A DNA stretch of 64,000 bases from Lutimonas saemankumensis. GTDB lineage: Bacteria; Bacteroidota; Bacteroidia; Flavobacteriales; Flavobacteriaceae. Shown here in pieces: positions 27,997-37,203 of this stretch; within the stretch, counting starts at the first letter, position 1, and each line of letters starts with the position of its first letter. A program made the translations under genes and the position numbers. The notes beneath the pieces are model-generated. The model searched no databases. It saw only the letters and a list, made by a program, of their open reading frames with translations, and was not told where the DNA came from. The stretch lies in contig NZ_JAIUZR010000006.1 in the NCBI RefSeq assembly GCF_020171465.1, positions 310,001-374,000 on the forward strand. The letters are read 5' to 3'.

Positions 27997-28019
27997 TTAC
28001 TTTCCGATACAGAAAGTAA
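27997..28019. other. attL: symmetric core site of the mnmE island
   Basis: Arm TTACTTTC (27997-28004), overlap CGATACA (28005-28011) and arm GAAAGTAA (28012-28019) form a perfect 8-bp inverted repeat around a 7-bp centre, the standard core-site design of tyrosine recombinases. On the minus strand it reads FCIGK-stop, the C-terminus of MnmE. The same overlap occurs in attR at 54253-54259. Confidence 0.88.
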
Positions 28020-28045
28020 TAAGGTCTGATATTCAAACAAATAAC

Positions 28046-28069
28046 ATTTTGAGGTACAAATAAGGTACA
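28046..28069 (+). repeat. Left arm-type direct repeat of the island
   Basis: The repeat is ATTTTGAGGTACAA, four variable bases, then GGTACA. An identical arrangement occurs at 54100-54123 in the same orientation. Inside each copy, GGTACA is itself repeated with an 11-bp period. It lies 34 bp from the overlap, where arm-binding sites of IntDOT/lambda-type integrases are expected. Confidence 0.7.
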
Positions 28070-28123
28070 GATGTATTAGAAAAGAATGACTTTAGGAGTT
28101 TAAATAATAGGTTGAATACTTAT

Positions 28124-28918
28124 TTATTTACCCAATTTTAATATTCTTATAGCTCCTTGAATGACCAATGCAAATACGATTGTTCCGATGATAAGATCGG
28201 GCTTATTTGAGTTCAGCCAATTAACCAAAAGGCCTGCTGCTATAACTCCCAAGTTAATAATAACATCATTAGAAGTGAATATCATGCTCGCTTTCATGTG
28301 AGCTTCTTCTTTGCTATTTGATTTTTGGAGCAAATACAAACAAATACCATTTGCGATAAGTGCGAAAATCGAAACGATTATCATTGTAGAGAAGTCAGGT
28401 AATTTTTCTGCTCCGAAAAATCTCCTCAATACTTCTACAAATCCGATAACCGCAAGTGTTATTTGAAAATATCCAGCAAGTTTTGCAATCCGTTTTTTCT
28501 TAACTAATGTTCCGCCAACCGCAAACAAGCTGATTCCGTAAACAAAACTATCCGCAAGCATATCCAAACTATCGGCAACAAGTCCCATGGATTTTGAGAG
28601 CATTCCTGTTGTCATTTCAATAATAAAAAAGGCAAAATTGATTGCAAGTACAGACCAAAGTAGCTTTTTTTGGTTTGCATTTTCTTTAAATTCCGTTTGT
28701 TCGGTCTTTTCGGTATATAATTTCTTTCCATCTAAATTCAATTCGAGTATTGATTGTTCGATTTGGTCAATTTTTCCACTGTGAAAAACGGTCAGTTTTC
28801 GGTTGGGAATGTCAAAGTCCAAATTTGCAATACTTGAAATTTCGTCAAGCTTCATTCGAATTAAATTTTCCTCTGAAGGACAGTCCATTTTAGTTATTTT
28901 AAAGATTGTTTTTTGCAT
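28124..28918 (-). CDS. Cation transporter, CDF-like, with N-terminal metal-binding-type domain
   Basis: The 264-residue product begins with a ferredoxin-like domain of about 70 residues (KITKMDCPSEENLIRM), similar in form to HMA domains but with a single Cys. Five or six membrane spans follow. TM2 has ADSLDMLADSF, the CDF metal-site Asp pair, and a later span has TSNDVIINLG in place of the usual HxxxD. The usual cytoplasmic C-terminal domain is missing. It probably exports a divalent cation. I chose the ATG at 28918; 24 upstream codons look non-coding. It is the leftmost island gene, about 105 bp from attL. Confidence 0.8.
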   Translation of the reverse strand: MQKTIFKITKMDCPSEENLIRMKLDEISSIANLDFDIPNRKLTVFHSGKIDQIEQSILELNLDGKKLYTEKTEQTEFKENANQKKLLWSVLAINFAFFIIEMTTGMLSKSMGLVADSLDMLADSFVYGISLFAVGGTLVKKKRIAKLAGYFQITLAVIGFVEVLRRFFGAEKLPDFSTMIIVSIFALIANGICLYLLQKSNSKEEAHMKASMIFTSNDVIINLGVIAAGLLVNWLNSNKPDLIIGTIVFALVIQGAIRILKLGK

Positions 28919-29083
28919 AATGATTAATCGAAACTTTTGTTTTTTTGAATAGGCTGACAAGGAACTATTCCATACTAGCAATATACACAATATTCTTTTT
29001 TTCGGTTTGAAAACCGTTTACGAACCACACTCTGTTAAAAGATTTATATGATAAAAATCATAGGATTGCAAATTGTATTGTAA

Positions 29084-29123
29084 TAGATTTGTAATCAATG
29101 AAATAGGTCAATTTTTCCTATTT
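29084..29123 (+). promoter_or_regulatory. -7 box and inverted repeat before the Met/His-rich lipoprotein gene
   Basis: TAGATTTG at 29084-29091 fits the TAnnTTTG consensus. It is followed by the inverted repeat AAATAGG (29101-29107) and CCTATTT (29117-29123), which lies in the predicted leader, 43 bp before the start. It could be an operator or a leader hairpin. No convincing -33 was found. Confidence 0.4.
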
Positions 29124-29166
29124 TAGAATGAATCCACTTATTTAACAATCATAAAAATCAATCATT

Positions 29167-29679
29167 ATGAAAAGCTTAATAAAAATTATGTTTTTATCGT
29201 TTGTTTTGGCAATTACTTTTATCGCTTGTGACGATAATGATGATATGGTTTCTGACGATATTACGGGTACTTATATAGGTTCTCTTAAATCAGAAGTTGG
29301 AAATAAATCAATCACGAATGAATCAAATAATACAGCCACATCAGTCGTTAGAAAAATTGGTGATCAAATAGAGGTTCATTGTTTTAATGAAAACTTTGAT
29401 GAAACTGTTATTCTTGATACATATCATTACAATGATTCGATAATGGTTTGTCTTACTGGTAATGACTTTTACAATATGTATGGTCACATGATGGGACAGG
29501 GACATATGATGGGACAAAATCATATGAATCAATCTAATTCTCAATGGATGCATCATTTAGACGATGAACATGATGAAGAGGATGAACATTTTGGAGGCTT
29601 TAATATGAGAAATCGATCTTTTAGCTATACTTTTAGAATGGATAAAGGAGACTTTCATTTTGAGGGAACAAAAAATTAA
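29167..29679 (+). CDS. Met/His-rich lipoprotein
   Basis: This 170-residue protein has a lipoprotein signal peptide with the cleavage site before Cys21 (ITFIAC). Residues 104-147 are unusually rich in Met and His, with two copies of GHMMGQ and then DDEHDEEDEH. Such strings bind Cu(I), Ag(I) or other soft metals in known proteins such as CopC, CusF or SilE. The gene is the only plus-strand gene in the metal part of the island and has its own leader. I do not recognise the family. A metal-buffering role on the outer face of a membrane is inferred from composition and context. Confidence 0.8.
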   Translation: MKSLIKIMFLSFVLAITFIACDDNDDMVSDDITGTYIGSLKSEVGNKSITNESNNTATSVVRKIGDQIEVHCFNENFDETVILDTYHYNDSIMVCLTGNDFYNMYGHMMGQGHMMGQNHMNQSNSQWMHHLDDEHDEEDEHFGGFNMRNRSFSYTFRMDKGDFHFEGTKN

Positions 29680-29689
29680 TAAGTACATA

Positions 29690-29918
29690 TCCATCACATA
29701 GCCACGGTCTAATTTTTCGAATTCATTCTCTGTAAACGATCGGTATTTATTATTTCCATTAACCCAATCTCTGAAATAAGCATTGATGAACTTATGAATG
29801 GAGGGTTATACGCATTGAATTTATTTGATGTACCTCCGTAGCTATGTCCATCATTGCGAATATGCAGGTCTTTCGAGTAAGGCTTTAGGTTTCTTAAAAG
29901 GTTTTTCTTTTTTTGCAT
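29690..29918 (-). pseudogene. Frameshifted gene remnant
   Basis: A short frame starts at 29918 (MQKKKNLLRNLKPYSKDLH) and reads plausibly to about 29806. It loses sense there, while the adjacent frame gives a coherent continuation, HKFINAYFRDWVNG then FTENEFEKLDRGYVMD, preceded by an in-frame stop. Both parts look like pieces of one small protein joined by a single-base shift. I do not recognise the family, and a chance pair of open frames is possible. Confidence 0.35.
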
Positions 29919-29948
29919 ATTTTAGTGTTATTATTAATTAAAAAACGC

Positions 29949-30533
29949 CTATATCCAACGCCTTACTTTTTCTACATACTCTAAATAATCATTACCAAAC
30001 TCTCGTTTTAAAAATGCTTCTTCTAATCTTATTTGTGTATTGATGCTTATTGTCGATAGTGATATTATTAATAGTGTAAAGGCATTTGGAATTACCAGAA
30101 ATAATCCAATATTGGCAATCATAATTCCAAAAAAAATTGGGTTTCTGGAAACCGAAAACAATCCTCCAGTCACCAATTTAGTCTTGTTTTTCTCATCTAT
30201 CCCAATTCTCCACGAATTAGCCATTTGTGATTGAGCAACCCAAACTAGAATTAGAGATAGGATTAAAAATCCCCAACCTAATTTAGATATAGCCTCATTT
30301 TCTAAATACCAAAAAGGAAGTAAATATTTGTACCATTCAATTTTAAAAGCGTAAATACCAACAACAATTAGTTCCAAAATAGATATTGCCTTAAATACTT
30401 TGCCGTTATAACCGTGGGCATCATCTGATTTATTAAAAGTTAATGGGTTTACTCCAGTCTTTAGCTTTAGCCAAACTGACCTTATTACAAATATCATTAA
30501 AAAATATATTAGCAAGAACATAAATAATTTCAT
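29949..30533 (-). CDS. Isoprenylcysteine carboxyl methyltransferase-family membrane protein
   Basis: This 194-residue protein has about five membrane spans and the motif FSVSRNPIFFG followed by a C-terminal EEAFLKREFGNDYLEYV, typical of the ICMT/PEMT-like methyltransferase family common in bacterial metal-resistance clusters. The substrate is unknown. The ATG at 30533 is preferred because the hydrophobic segment then begins at the N-terminus. It follows the Fur-family gene after 63 bp. Confidence 0.82.
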   Translation of the reverse strand: MKLFMFLLIYFLMIFVIRSVWLKLKTGVNPLTFNKSDDAHGYNGKVFKAISILELIVVGIYAFKIEWYKYLLPFWYLENEAISKLGWGFLILSLILVWVAQSQMANSWRIGIDEKNKTKLVTGGLFSVSRNPIFFGIMIANIGLFLVIPNAFTLLIISLSTISINTQIRLEEAFLKREFGNDYLEYVEKVRRWI

Positions 30534-30596
30534 CGTGTTTTCTTTACATTTTCTAACAAGCAAAAAAACATAAAAAATAGATGCATTGGAAGTGCA

Positions 30597-31013
30597 TTAT
30601 TGCCCACTACATTTATCACACATACCTTTTACCACTAGGTTTATATTTTCTGAAACAAAACCATCAGGCACTTTAATTTTAGGGATTTTATGTTCCGTCA
30701 AACAAACTGTTTCATTACAATTGTTGCAATGAAAATGCAAGTGTAAGTCAGTTTCAATTTCGCAACTACAATTCTGTTCACAAAGTGCATATTTTACGAT
30801 ACCTGTACCATCGTCTATCTGATGCACAATATCCCTCTCTACAAATGTTTTGACTGTTCTGTATAATGTTGTTCTATCGGCCTTTTCAAATGCATTCTCA
30901 ACATCACTTAACGTTGCAGCTACTTGGTTTTCTGCAAGGAACTTATAAATCAATAGACGCATTGCAGTGACTCGTATGTTCTTTGACTCTAATATTTGTT
31001 CGATTGTTTCCAT
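30597..31013 (-). CDS. Fur-family metal-responsive repressor
   Basis: The 138-residue protein has a winged-helix N-terminus (RVTAMRLLIYKFL, RTTLYRTVKTFVERD) and a dimerisation part with HLHFHCNNC, a Cys pair at the C-terminus (MCDKC) and CEQNCSCE. These fit the Fur/Zur group. It lies 2 bp after the adaptor gene, so it is the third gene of the czc-like operon and probably controls that operon in response to zinc or a related ion. A candidate palindrome lies before the first gene. Confidence 0.88.
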   Translation of the reverse strand: METIEQILESKNIRVTAMRLLIYKFLAENQVAATLSDVENAFEKADRTTLYRTVKTFVERDIVHQIDDGTGIVKYALCEQNCSCEIETDLHLHFHCNNCNETVCLTEHKIPKIKVPDGFVSENINLVVKGMCDKCSGQ

Positions 31014-31015
31014 AC

Positions 31016-32221
31016 TTAATGATCGTGATCTGCTTCTCCTTTTTTCAATTCAGCCATAAGATAATAGGCGTTATTATACGCAAATTTTGCGTTTTTCTCA
31101 ATTTCTTTGGTAATTTCGATTGAAATCCAATTGTTATCTTTTTTCCCAATAATCACTTCCATAGGTTTAAAGCGCCACTTGTCATCTTCTTTATGTGCTG
31201 AAAACACATAAAACTTATCTCCTTCTTTTATGACAGCACTTTCTGGCAATGCTATTGTTTTAATACTTTCAACTTGTATTTTACCTTGAATATACATCCC
31301 AGGAATTAAATTTCCCTTTTTATTTTCTATCTCAGCGTGAATATGAACTGCTTTTGGGTTTTCCTCAAAAGTTTTGCCTACGGAATAAATTTCCGCTGTA
31401 AGTTCGGAATCAGGTACAGATTGTACAGTAAAGATAACCTTTTGACCCTTCTTAACGTTATATACATCTTTTTCAAATACCATTAAATCCGCATGAACGT
31501 GATGCGTATTTACAATTTCGAATAGTTCTGTCTGTGGCTCTACATATTGTCCTGTTTTTACTTCAACTTTTTGCACATAACCTTCAATTGGGCTGTGCAA
31601 TGCTATTTTCTGAGCAATACTTCCATTACTGACTGAAGTTGAATTGATATTTAATATTTTCAACTGGGCGGCCAAACCGTTTACCATTGCTTTTGAAGCA
31701 TTGTATTCAGCTTCGGCTTTTTGAAAATTAGCCCCAGAACCTACACCTGCATCATATAATTTCTTCTGACGTTCATAATTTTTTTTCAAAAAATCACTGT
31801 TGCTATATGCGTTTAAATAATCGGTTTGCAGTTTAATGATATTTGGGTGAGAAAGGTAGGCAACTACTTGACCTTTATCCACTTTATCACCTTCAATTAC
31901 TTCAATAGATACTACATTAGCACCAATTGCAGAAGTTATGGCAGCTTCGTTTTGTGGTGGTACTTCCAATGTTCCATTAGCTTCAACATAGCCACTCATA
32001 TCCCTTAATATAAGTGTGTCGATTTTCATTTTTAAATCTTTAAACTGCTGCTCAGTGAGCATTATCTCTTCACTCTTGTGTTGTTCTTCTTTCGCTTCGT
32101 ATTTAGATTCTTCTTTATGGGAATAACCATTATTCTCCTTTTGCTTTTCTTTATCACCACAAGCAGTTACTAAAGTAGACGCTATAAATAATGCTAGAAA
32201 CTTATATGTTATATTTTTCAT
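31016..32221 (-). CDS. RND efflux periplasmic adaptor (CzcB-like) lipoprotein
   Basis: The 401-residue product has a lipoprotein signal with Cys21 (LVTACGDK). It shows the adaptor fold: barrel-sandwich halves around a coiled coil (about 115-200), then beta-barrel domains; the C-terminus ends EADHDH. It links the inner-membrane RND pump to the outer membrane. It starts 4 bp after the RND gene's stop, and a Fur gene follows. Acidic and His residues after the lipid Cys could bind metal. Confidence 0.9.
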   Translation of the reverse strand: MKNITYKFLALFIASTLVTACGDKEKQKENNGYSHKEESKYEAKEEQHKSEEIMLTEQQFKDLKMKIDTLILRDMSGYVEANGTLEVPPQNEAAITSAIGANVVSIEVIEGDKVDKGQVVAYLSHPNIIKLQTDYLNAYSNSDFLKKNYERQKKLYDAGVGSGANFQKAEAEYNASKAMVNGLAAQLKILNINSTSVSNGSIAQKIALHSPIEGYVQKVEVKTGQYVEPQTELFEIVNTHHVHADLMVFEKDVYNVKKGQKVIFTVQSVPDSELTAEIYSVGKTFEENPKAVHIHAEIENKKGNLIPGMYIQGKIQVESIKTIALPESAVIKEGDKFYVFSAHKEDDKWRFKPMEVIIGKKDNNWISIEITKEIEKNAKFAYNNAYYLMAELKKGEADHDH

Positions 32222-32225
32222 TGTC

Positions 32226-35200
32226 CTATTGATTAAAATATTGTAATTGAAATGTACTTTCTAAATAGTTGATTAATGCGGTTTGGGATTCCAATTCAGA
32301 TTGAATCGCTTCTTTAATAAGTTGTGTAAAAGTGGTATAATCAATTTCACCTTCTTTATAAGCTAATAAAGCCCCCATTTTTTGTTCTTTGGCTACTATG
32401 AGCACTTCATTTTTATAGAACTCCCATGTTACCTTCCATTTCTTATACTTTTCTTTAGCCTGAATAAATCTGGATTGAACTTCTTGATTTTTGAAAAGCA
32501 GGCTTGTTTCTGCAATCTCCATATCAATTCTAGCCGTTCTTATTTGAGCTTTATTCGTACCAGATAGAAATGGAATTGAAATACCTGCTTGATATGTGTA
32601 GAATCCAGAATTACCGTTTACTTCTTGTAATCCACCTTGCAAGTTGAATTTGGGTACATTTTTTACTCGTGCTGCCTTGTAATTCGCTTCTGCTTCATCT
32701 ATCAAATTCTGTGATATGGTATACAACGGGTGTTCTTCAATTCTAAGTGTATCATTATTAGTTTCCAATTCATCTATGTAATCATCAGAAACTGAAAAAA
32801 ACTCATCTGAAGCCAACCATAAATTGAATTGTTGTAAAGCAATCACATAATCGCTAAACGCTTGAGTTTTTTTACTTTGAACTTGTAAGGCTTGATTTTT
32901 GGCTGCCGAATATTCTAATTTGGAAATAGCTTCGACTTCAAAATTTAAAGTCACGGCTTGTTCAAAATTTGAATAAATGGAATCCAACTCTTCATAAAGA
33001 CGGTATTTTCTTTTCATCTGATAGCAGTAAGCCCAAGCTTTTTTAACTTCCAATTCGAGTTCAAGCTCTGACAATTGATATGCTTTTTGTGCTAATTGTA
33101 TACGTTGCTCTTGTAAACGTTTTTTTGCACCAATACCAAATACATCTATGTTTGATTGTCCAATACCAATCGTATAAATCCCGTTTTCATCATTAATTTC
33201 TTCACCACCATAAAATAATTGGGTTGTTCCAGCATCGAATGCTGTTGATTTTATTTTTTCCTGTTTTGTAATTTCTAACAGCTTTTGCTTTAAAAGGGGA
33301 TAATTGGTTTTTGATAACTGCACAGCTTCTTGCAAGGTTATTTTGGAATGTGAATCATTTATTTCTTGTGCATTGCTCTGTGATGAAAACCCAAATAGGA
33401 ATACGACAACCGCAGTGGCTGTAACGATTCCCTTATTTGCTTTAAACTTAAACGATTTGCTTTCAACCCAATGGTATAAAATTGGTAAAACAAACAAGGT
33501 AAGCATTGTAGAAGTTAACAATCCACCAATAACTACAGTCGCTAATGGACGTTGAACTTCTGCACCAGCTGATGCAGAAACTGCCATAGGTAAGAAACCT
33601 AATATGTCTGTAAATGCGGTTAACATAATTGGTCTAATTCTTCTTTTTGTACCTTCTGTAATCCTCTCTTTTAGATTGGTTACCCCTTCATCTTTTAATT
33701 CGTTTAAACCACTGACCATTACAAGTCCGTTTAAAACAGCAACGCCAAACAGAACAATAAAACCTACCCCGGCTGATATACTAAATGGCATATCACGTAA
33801 CCACAATGCCACGACACCACCAATTGTTGCCATGGGAATAGCTATATAAATCATTAGAGTTTGTGGCAATGATTTTAGAGCGAAGTATATTAGAACGAAG
33901 ATGAGTAGCAAGGCAATAGGTACAACCGTGTTTAATCGATCACTGGCACGTTCTAAGTTTTCAAATGCCCCACCATAACGAATAAAATATCCAGACGGCA
34001 ATTCAAGTTCCGCATCTAATTTTGATTTAATTTCTGTTACTAAAGATTTCACATCTCTTCCTCTAACATTGACCCCGACATAGGTTCTTCTATTGGTATT
34101 GTCTCTACTTATTTGCATTGGACCCGCTTTATAGGATATGTCTGCAACTTCACGCAGTGGTATTTGAACACCAGAGGGTAAATTGATGAATAGGTTTTGA
34201 ATGTCCGTTATATCTTTTCGGCTTTGAGCATTGAGACGTACTACTAAATCAAATCGTTTCTCACCTTCAAAAATAACACCTGCATTACCGCCAGCAAATG
34301 CTGATTGTACCATTTTGTTTAAATTATTGATTTGAAGCCCATATTGCGCTAATTTATTCCTATTGTATGCAATGGTCATCTGAGGTAAACCCGTTGTAGC
34401 TTCTGCTCTCATATCTCCAATACCTTCAGTTCCAGCTATAATTTTTGATATTTCTTGGGCTTTTTGGGATAGCACTTCAATATCTTCACCATAGAGTTTT
34501 ATAGCTATATCTTCGCGAACACCTTCAAGTAATTCATTGAAACGCATTTCAATGGGTTGGGTAAATTCATAATTAACACCAGGAATGATTTCGACAGCCT
34601 GCTTCATTTCTTCGATGAGTTCATCTTTAGAAGATACAGTTGTCCATTCACTCTTGGGTTTAAGAATTACGAATATATCCGCTAAATCCATTGGCATCGG
34701 ATCTGTAGGTATTTCAGCAACACCTATACGACTTACAATTTTGTCCACTTCAGGAAATTTTGCTTTAACAATTTGCTCAATTTTAGTGGTTGTTTCAATA
34801 GTCTCGGAAAGTGAACTTCCAGGTTTTAAAATTGCGTGGAACGCAATGTCACCTTCATCGAGTTGAGGTATGAACTCACCGCCCATTCTGGTGAACATAA
34901 AAACCGCTAGTGCAAATAATCCAATAGCAATACCTATAACGAGTTTTCCTTTTAGTAAGACAGTCTCTAATAATGGTTGATATTTGTTTTCTACCCATTG
35001 AACGAATTTGTCGCCATACGATTTTTTATCTGATTTTGGGACTCTTAAAATTAGAGCTGACATCATTGGAACATATGTAAGACAAAGTACCATAGCACCG
35101 ATCATTGCAAAAATAAAGGTCAATGCCATTGGTTTAAACATCTTGCCCTCAATACCTTGTAGGGCTAGGATTGGTAAAAACACAATTAGGATAATTAACT

Positions 35201-36557
35201 GACCGAAAAACGCTGCATTCATCATCTTTTTTGAAGCAGTTGATGTTATTTTATCACGATCTTTTGAGGACAGTTTTTTCTTTTTAAGTACCTGCGATGC
35301 GATTAGGAATACTGTAGTTTCAACAATGATAACTGAACCGTCCACAATGATACCGAAGTCAATAGCTCCCAAACTCATTAAGTTAGCCCAGACATCAAAA
35401 ACGTTCATTAAGATAAAAGCAAATAGTAAGGACAATGGTATGGTTGAAGCGACAATTAAGCCACCACGCCAATTACCTAACAAGAAGATAAGTACAAATA
35501 TGACTATTAATGCACCTTCTATAAGGTTTTTGGCTACTGTAGAAGTTGTTTCGCCTATTAATTTACTCCTATCTAAAAGAGGTTCAATAACAACACCTTC
35601 GGGTAATGACTGTTGAATTTGCTTCATTCTTTCTTTTACATTGTCTATGACTTCATTGGAATTTGCACCTTTAAGCATCATTACCAGGCCACCGACTACT
35701 TCACCTTCACCATCTTGTGTTAAAGCCCCATAACGAATTGCAGAACCAAATTGCACTGTAGCAATGTCACTTATTGTTATTGGAATATTATTGACAGTTT
35801 TAACTGGGATTTTCTTAATGTCTTCTAAATTACGTACTAGACCTTCGCCACGAATGAAATTAGCTTGATGATTCTTTTCGATATATGCACCTCCTGTATT
35901 TTGATTGTTTGCTTCGAGAGCTTGAAATACATCTGAAATAGTCAATCCTATTGCATTTAAATCGTTTGGATCAACAGCTACTTCGTATTGTTTTATTTTT
36001 CCTCCAATGGCATTTACTTCAACGACACCATCTACCATTGCCATTTGACGCTGGACAATCCAATCTTGCATTGTCCGTAAATCTGATATAGAATATTTGT
36101 CGGTAAACCCAGACTTTACTTTTAATGTATATTGATATATTTCACCCAATCCTGTTGAGATGGGGCCCATTGAGGGTTCGCCGAAACCTTCAGGAATTTG
36201 CTCTTTAACATCGATCAGTTTCTCGGCTACCAATTGGCGGGGCAAATATGTGCCCATGTCATCATCAAAAACAATTGTAACTACTGATAGGCCAAAGCGT
36301 GAAATTGAACGAATCTCTTCAACATTAGGAAGATTACTCATCGCCACTTCTATTGGATATGTGATTATTTGCTCAATATCTTCTGTTCCTAAATTAGGAG
36401 ATTGTGTAATTACTTGAACTTGATTGTTTGTAATATCTGGAACGGCATCTATGGGTACTTTAGTCATACTCCAAATTCCTGCTCCAATAATGGTAAGCGT
36501 AAGCAAACCAATAATGAATTTGTTATTGATTGAAAAATCAATGATTTTATTAATCAT
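32226..36557 (-). CDS. CzcA-type heavy-metal RND pump fused to a C-terminal TolC-like domain
   Basis: This 1443-residue protein has an N-terminal RND pump of about 1040 residues with twelve membrane spans. The TM4 motif IDFGIIVDGSVIIVE near residue 397 is the divalent-ion (Zn, Co, Cd) CzcA type. The last 400 or so residues match a TolC outer-membrane factor, with long coiled coils (from about residue 1055), after a signal-peptide-like stretch (VVFLFGFSSQSNAQE). Such fusions are known in Bacteroidota, where processing between the parts has been suggested. It opens an operon with the adaptor and Fur genes. Confidence 0.93.
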   Translation of the reverse strand: MINKIIDFSINNKFIIGLLTLTIIGAGIWSMTKVPIDAVPDITNNQVQVITQSPNLGTEDIEQIITYPIEVAMSNLPNVEEIRSISRFGLSVVTIVFDDDMGTYLPRQLVAEKLIDVKEQIPEGFGEPSMGPISTGLGEIYQYTLKVKSGFTDKYSISDLRTMQDWIVQRQMAMVDGVVEVNAIGGKIKQYEVAVDPNDLNAIGLTISDVFQALEANNQNTGGAYIEKNHQANFIRGEGLVRNLEDIKKIPVKTVNNIPITISDIATVQFGSAIRYGALTQDGEGEVVGGLVMMLKGANSNEVIDNVKERMKQIQQSLPEGVVIEPLLDRSKLIGETTSTVAKNLIEGALIVIFVLIFLLGNWRGGLIVASTIPLSLLFAFILMNVFDVWANLMSLGAIDFGIIVDGSVIIVETTVFLIASQVLKKKKLSSKDRDKITSTASKKMMNAAFFGQLIILIVFLPILALQGIEGKMFKPMALTFIFAMIGAMVLCLTYVPMMSALILRVPKSDKKSYGDKFVQWVENKYQPLLETVLLKGKLVIGIAIGLFALAVFMFTRMGGEFIPQLDEGDIAFHAILKPGSSLSETIETTTKIEQIVKAKFPEVDKIVSRIGVAEIPTDPMPMDLADIFVILKPKSEWTTVSSKDELIEEMKQAVEIIPGVNYEFTQPIEMRFNELLEGVREDIAIKLYGEDIEVLSQKAQEISKIIAGTEGIGDMRAEATTGLPQMTIAYNRNKLAQYGLQINNLNKMVQSAFAGGNAGVIFEGEKRFDLVVRLNAQSRKDITDIQNLFINLPSGVQIPLREVADISYKAGPMQISRDNTNRRTYVGVNVRGRDVKSLVTEIKSKLDAELELPSGYFIRYGGAFENLERASDRLNTVVPIALLLIFVLIYFALKSLPQTLMIYIAIPMATIGGVVALWLRDMPFSISAGVGFIVLFGVAVLNGLVMVSGLNELKDEGVTNLKERITEGTKRRIRPIMLTAFTDILGFLPMAVSASAGAEVQRPLATVVIGGLLTSTMLTLFVLPILYHWVESKSFKFKANKGIVTATAVVVFLFGFSSQSNAQEINDSHSKITLQEAVQLSKTNYPLLKQKLLEITKQEKIKSTAFDAGTTQLFYGGEEINDENGIYTIGIGQSNIDVFGIGAKKRLQEQRIQLAQKAYQLSELELELEVKKAWAYCYQMKRKYRLYEELDSIYSNFEQAVTLNFEVEAISKLEYSAAKNQALQVQSKKTQAFSDYVIALQQFNLWLASDEFFSVSDDYIDELETNNDTLRIEEHPLYTISQNLIDEAEANYKAARVKNVPKFNLQGGLQEVNGNSGFYTYQAGISIPFLSGTNKAQIRTARIDMEIAETSLLFKNQEVQSRFIQAKEKYKKWKVTWEFYKNEVLIVAKEQKMGALLAYKEGEIDYTTFTQLIKEAIQSELESQTALINYLESTFQLQYFNQ

Positions 36558-36559
36558 GG

Positions 36560-36589
36560 AAAATGTATTAATTCAGTTAAACATTCCAA
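36560..36589 (-). promoter_or_regulatory. Candidate promoter of the czcA-tolC operon
   Basis: On the minus strand, TTG at 36589-36587, 19 bases, then TACATTTT at 36567-36560 match the Bacteroidota -33/-7 pattern except for the last base. The -7 box ends 2 bases before the ATG, so the mRNA would be almost leaderless. Confidence 0.45.
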
Positions 36590-36626
36590 TTTACGGACGT
36601 AAGAACGGCATAAATCGAAGTAATGA

Positions 36627-36643
36627 GAACCTAATTTAGGTTC
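36627..36643. promoter_or_regulatory. 8-bp palindrome GAACCTAA/TTAGGTTC upstream of czcA
   Basis: A perfect 8-bp inverted repeat with a 1-bp centre lies 38 bp above the candidate -33 of the czcA operon. It could be the operator of the island's Fur regulator. There is no T-run after it, so a terminator is unlikely. Confidence 0.5.
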
Positions 36644-36676
36644 ATAAAAGGATGTAATTATCCTATAAAATCTGAA

Positions 36677-36988
36677 TTAAACTTGTGGCGGTTGCCAAAT
36701 ACTGGAATGGAAATCAAATCGATATAATGATTGATATGAAGACATTATTTCTGTAGAAATTTTTGAATTAATTGTGAGGTTATAAGAGCCTAAAGGCTCA
36801 TAAGTAATTGACATCCCGCAACAGTTACAAATACACGTTATTGGACAAGAATCGTCACTATCTTCTTGATGGTTGTGATTGCTACTAATTTCCGTTGGGT
36901 TTTGATCCTCGAGATTTAGACCGTCAGAACATGGTTTTACTGATAAGAACAGTATAATTATTGCTAATATGAATGTTACAATTTTCAC
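36677..36988 (-). CDS. DUF6660-like small exported cysteine-rich protein
   Basis: This 103-residue protein has a signal peptide (ends near VKPCSDG) and a cluster of cysteines, CPITCICNCCG, near 50-62 next to a His/Asp string (NHNHQEDSDD). It resembles the DUF6660 family found beside Bacteroidota metal RND genes. Function is unknown; metal binding outside the inner membrane is likely. It uses a GTG start 4 bp after a TATATTTG box. Confidence 0.75.
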   Translation of the reverse strand: MKIVTFILAIIILFLSVKPCSDGLNLEDQNPTEISSNHNHQEDSDDSCPITCICNCCGMSITYEPLGSYNLTINSKISTEIMSSYQSLYRFDFHSSIWQPPQV

Positions 36989-36992
36989 GGGT

Positions 36993-37000
36993 CAAATATA
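36993..37000 (-). promoter_or_regulatory. -7 box TATATTTG before the DUF6660-like gene
   Basis: TATATTTG matches TAnnTTTG, and its last base is 4 bases from the GTG start at 36988. No clear -33 TTG lies at the usual distance. Confidence 0.45.
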
Positions 37001-37203
37001 GCAATTAATTAATGCAATAGTTGTGCAAAAAGTCATTCTTAAATTATTCTGTATCCATGTTGAAGTTGGTTTTAAACTGCACTTAAATATTATGGTTATT
37101 TATGTCTAATGTTGAAAGATTTAGGTGAATTGAATTAATACTTGACAGGGTAGGGTCAAAAATGAGTACAATACTAATTCCTTTGTCAATATTGATCATA
37201 AAA

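Larger units (their letters stand above)
27739..28123. other. Intergenic region containing attL of the genomic island
   Basis: No gene is visible in these 385 bp. The left 258 bp are AT-rich upstream sequence of the methyltransferase gene. attL is at 27997-28019 and the left arm-type repeat is at 28046-28069. The rest belongs to the island. Confidence 0.7.

Noticed and set aside
29709-29918. 69-codon minus-strand frame as an intact gene
   Set aside because: Its second half loses sense while the next frame continues coherently, so a broken gene is more likely.
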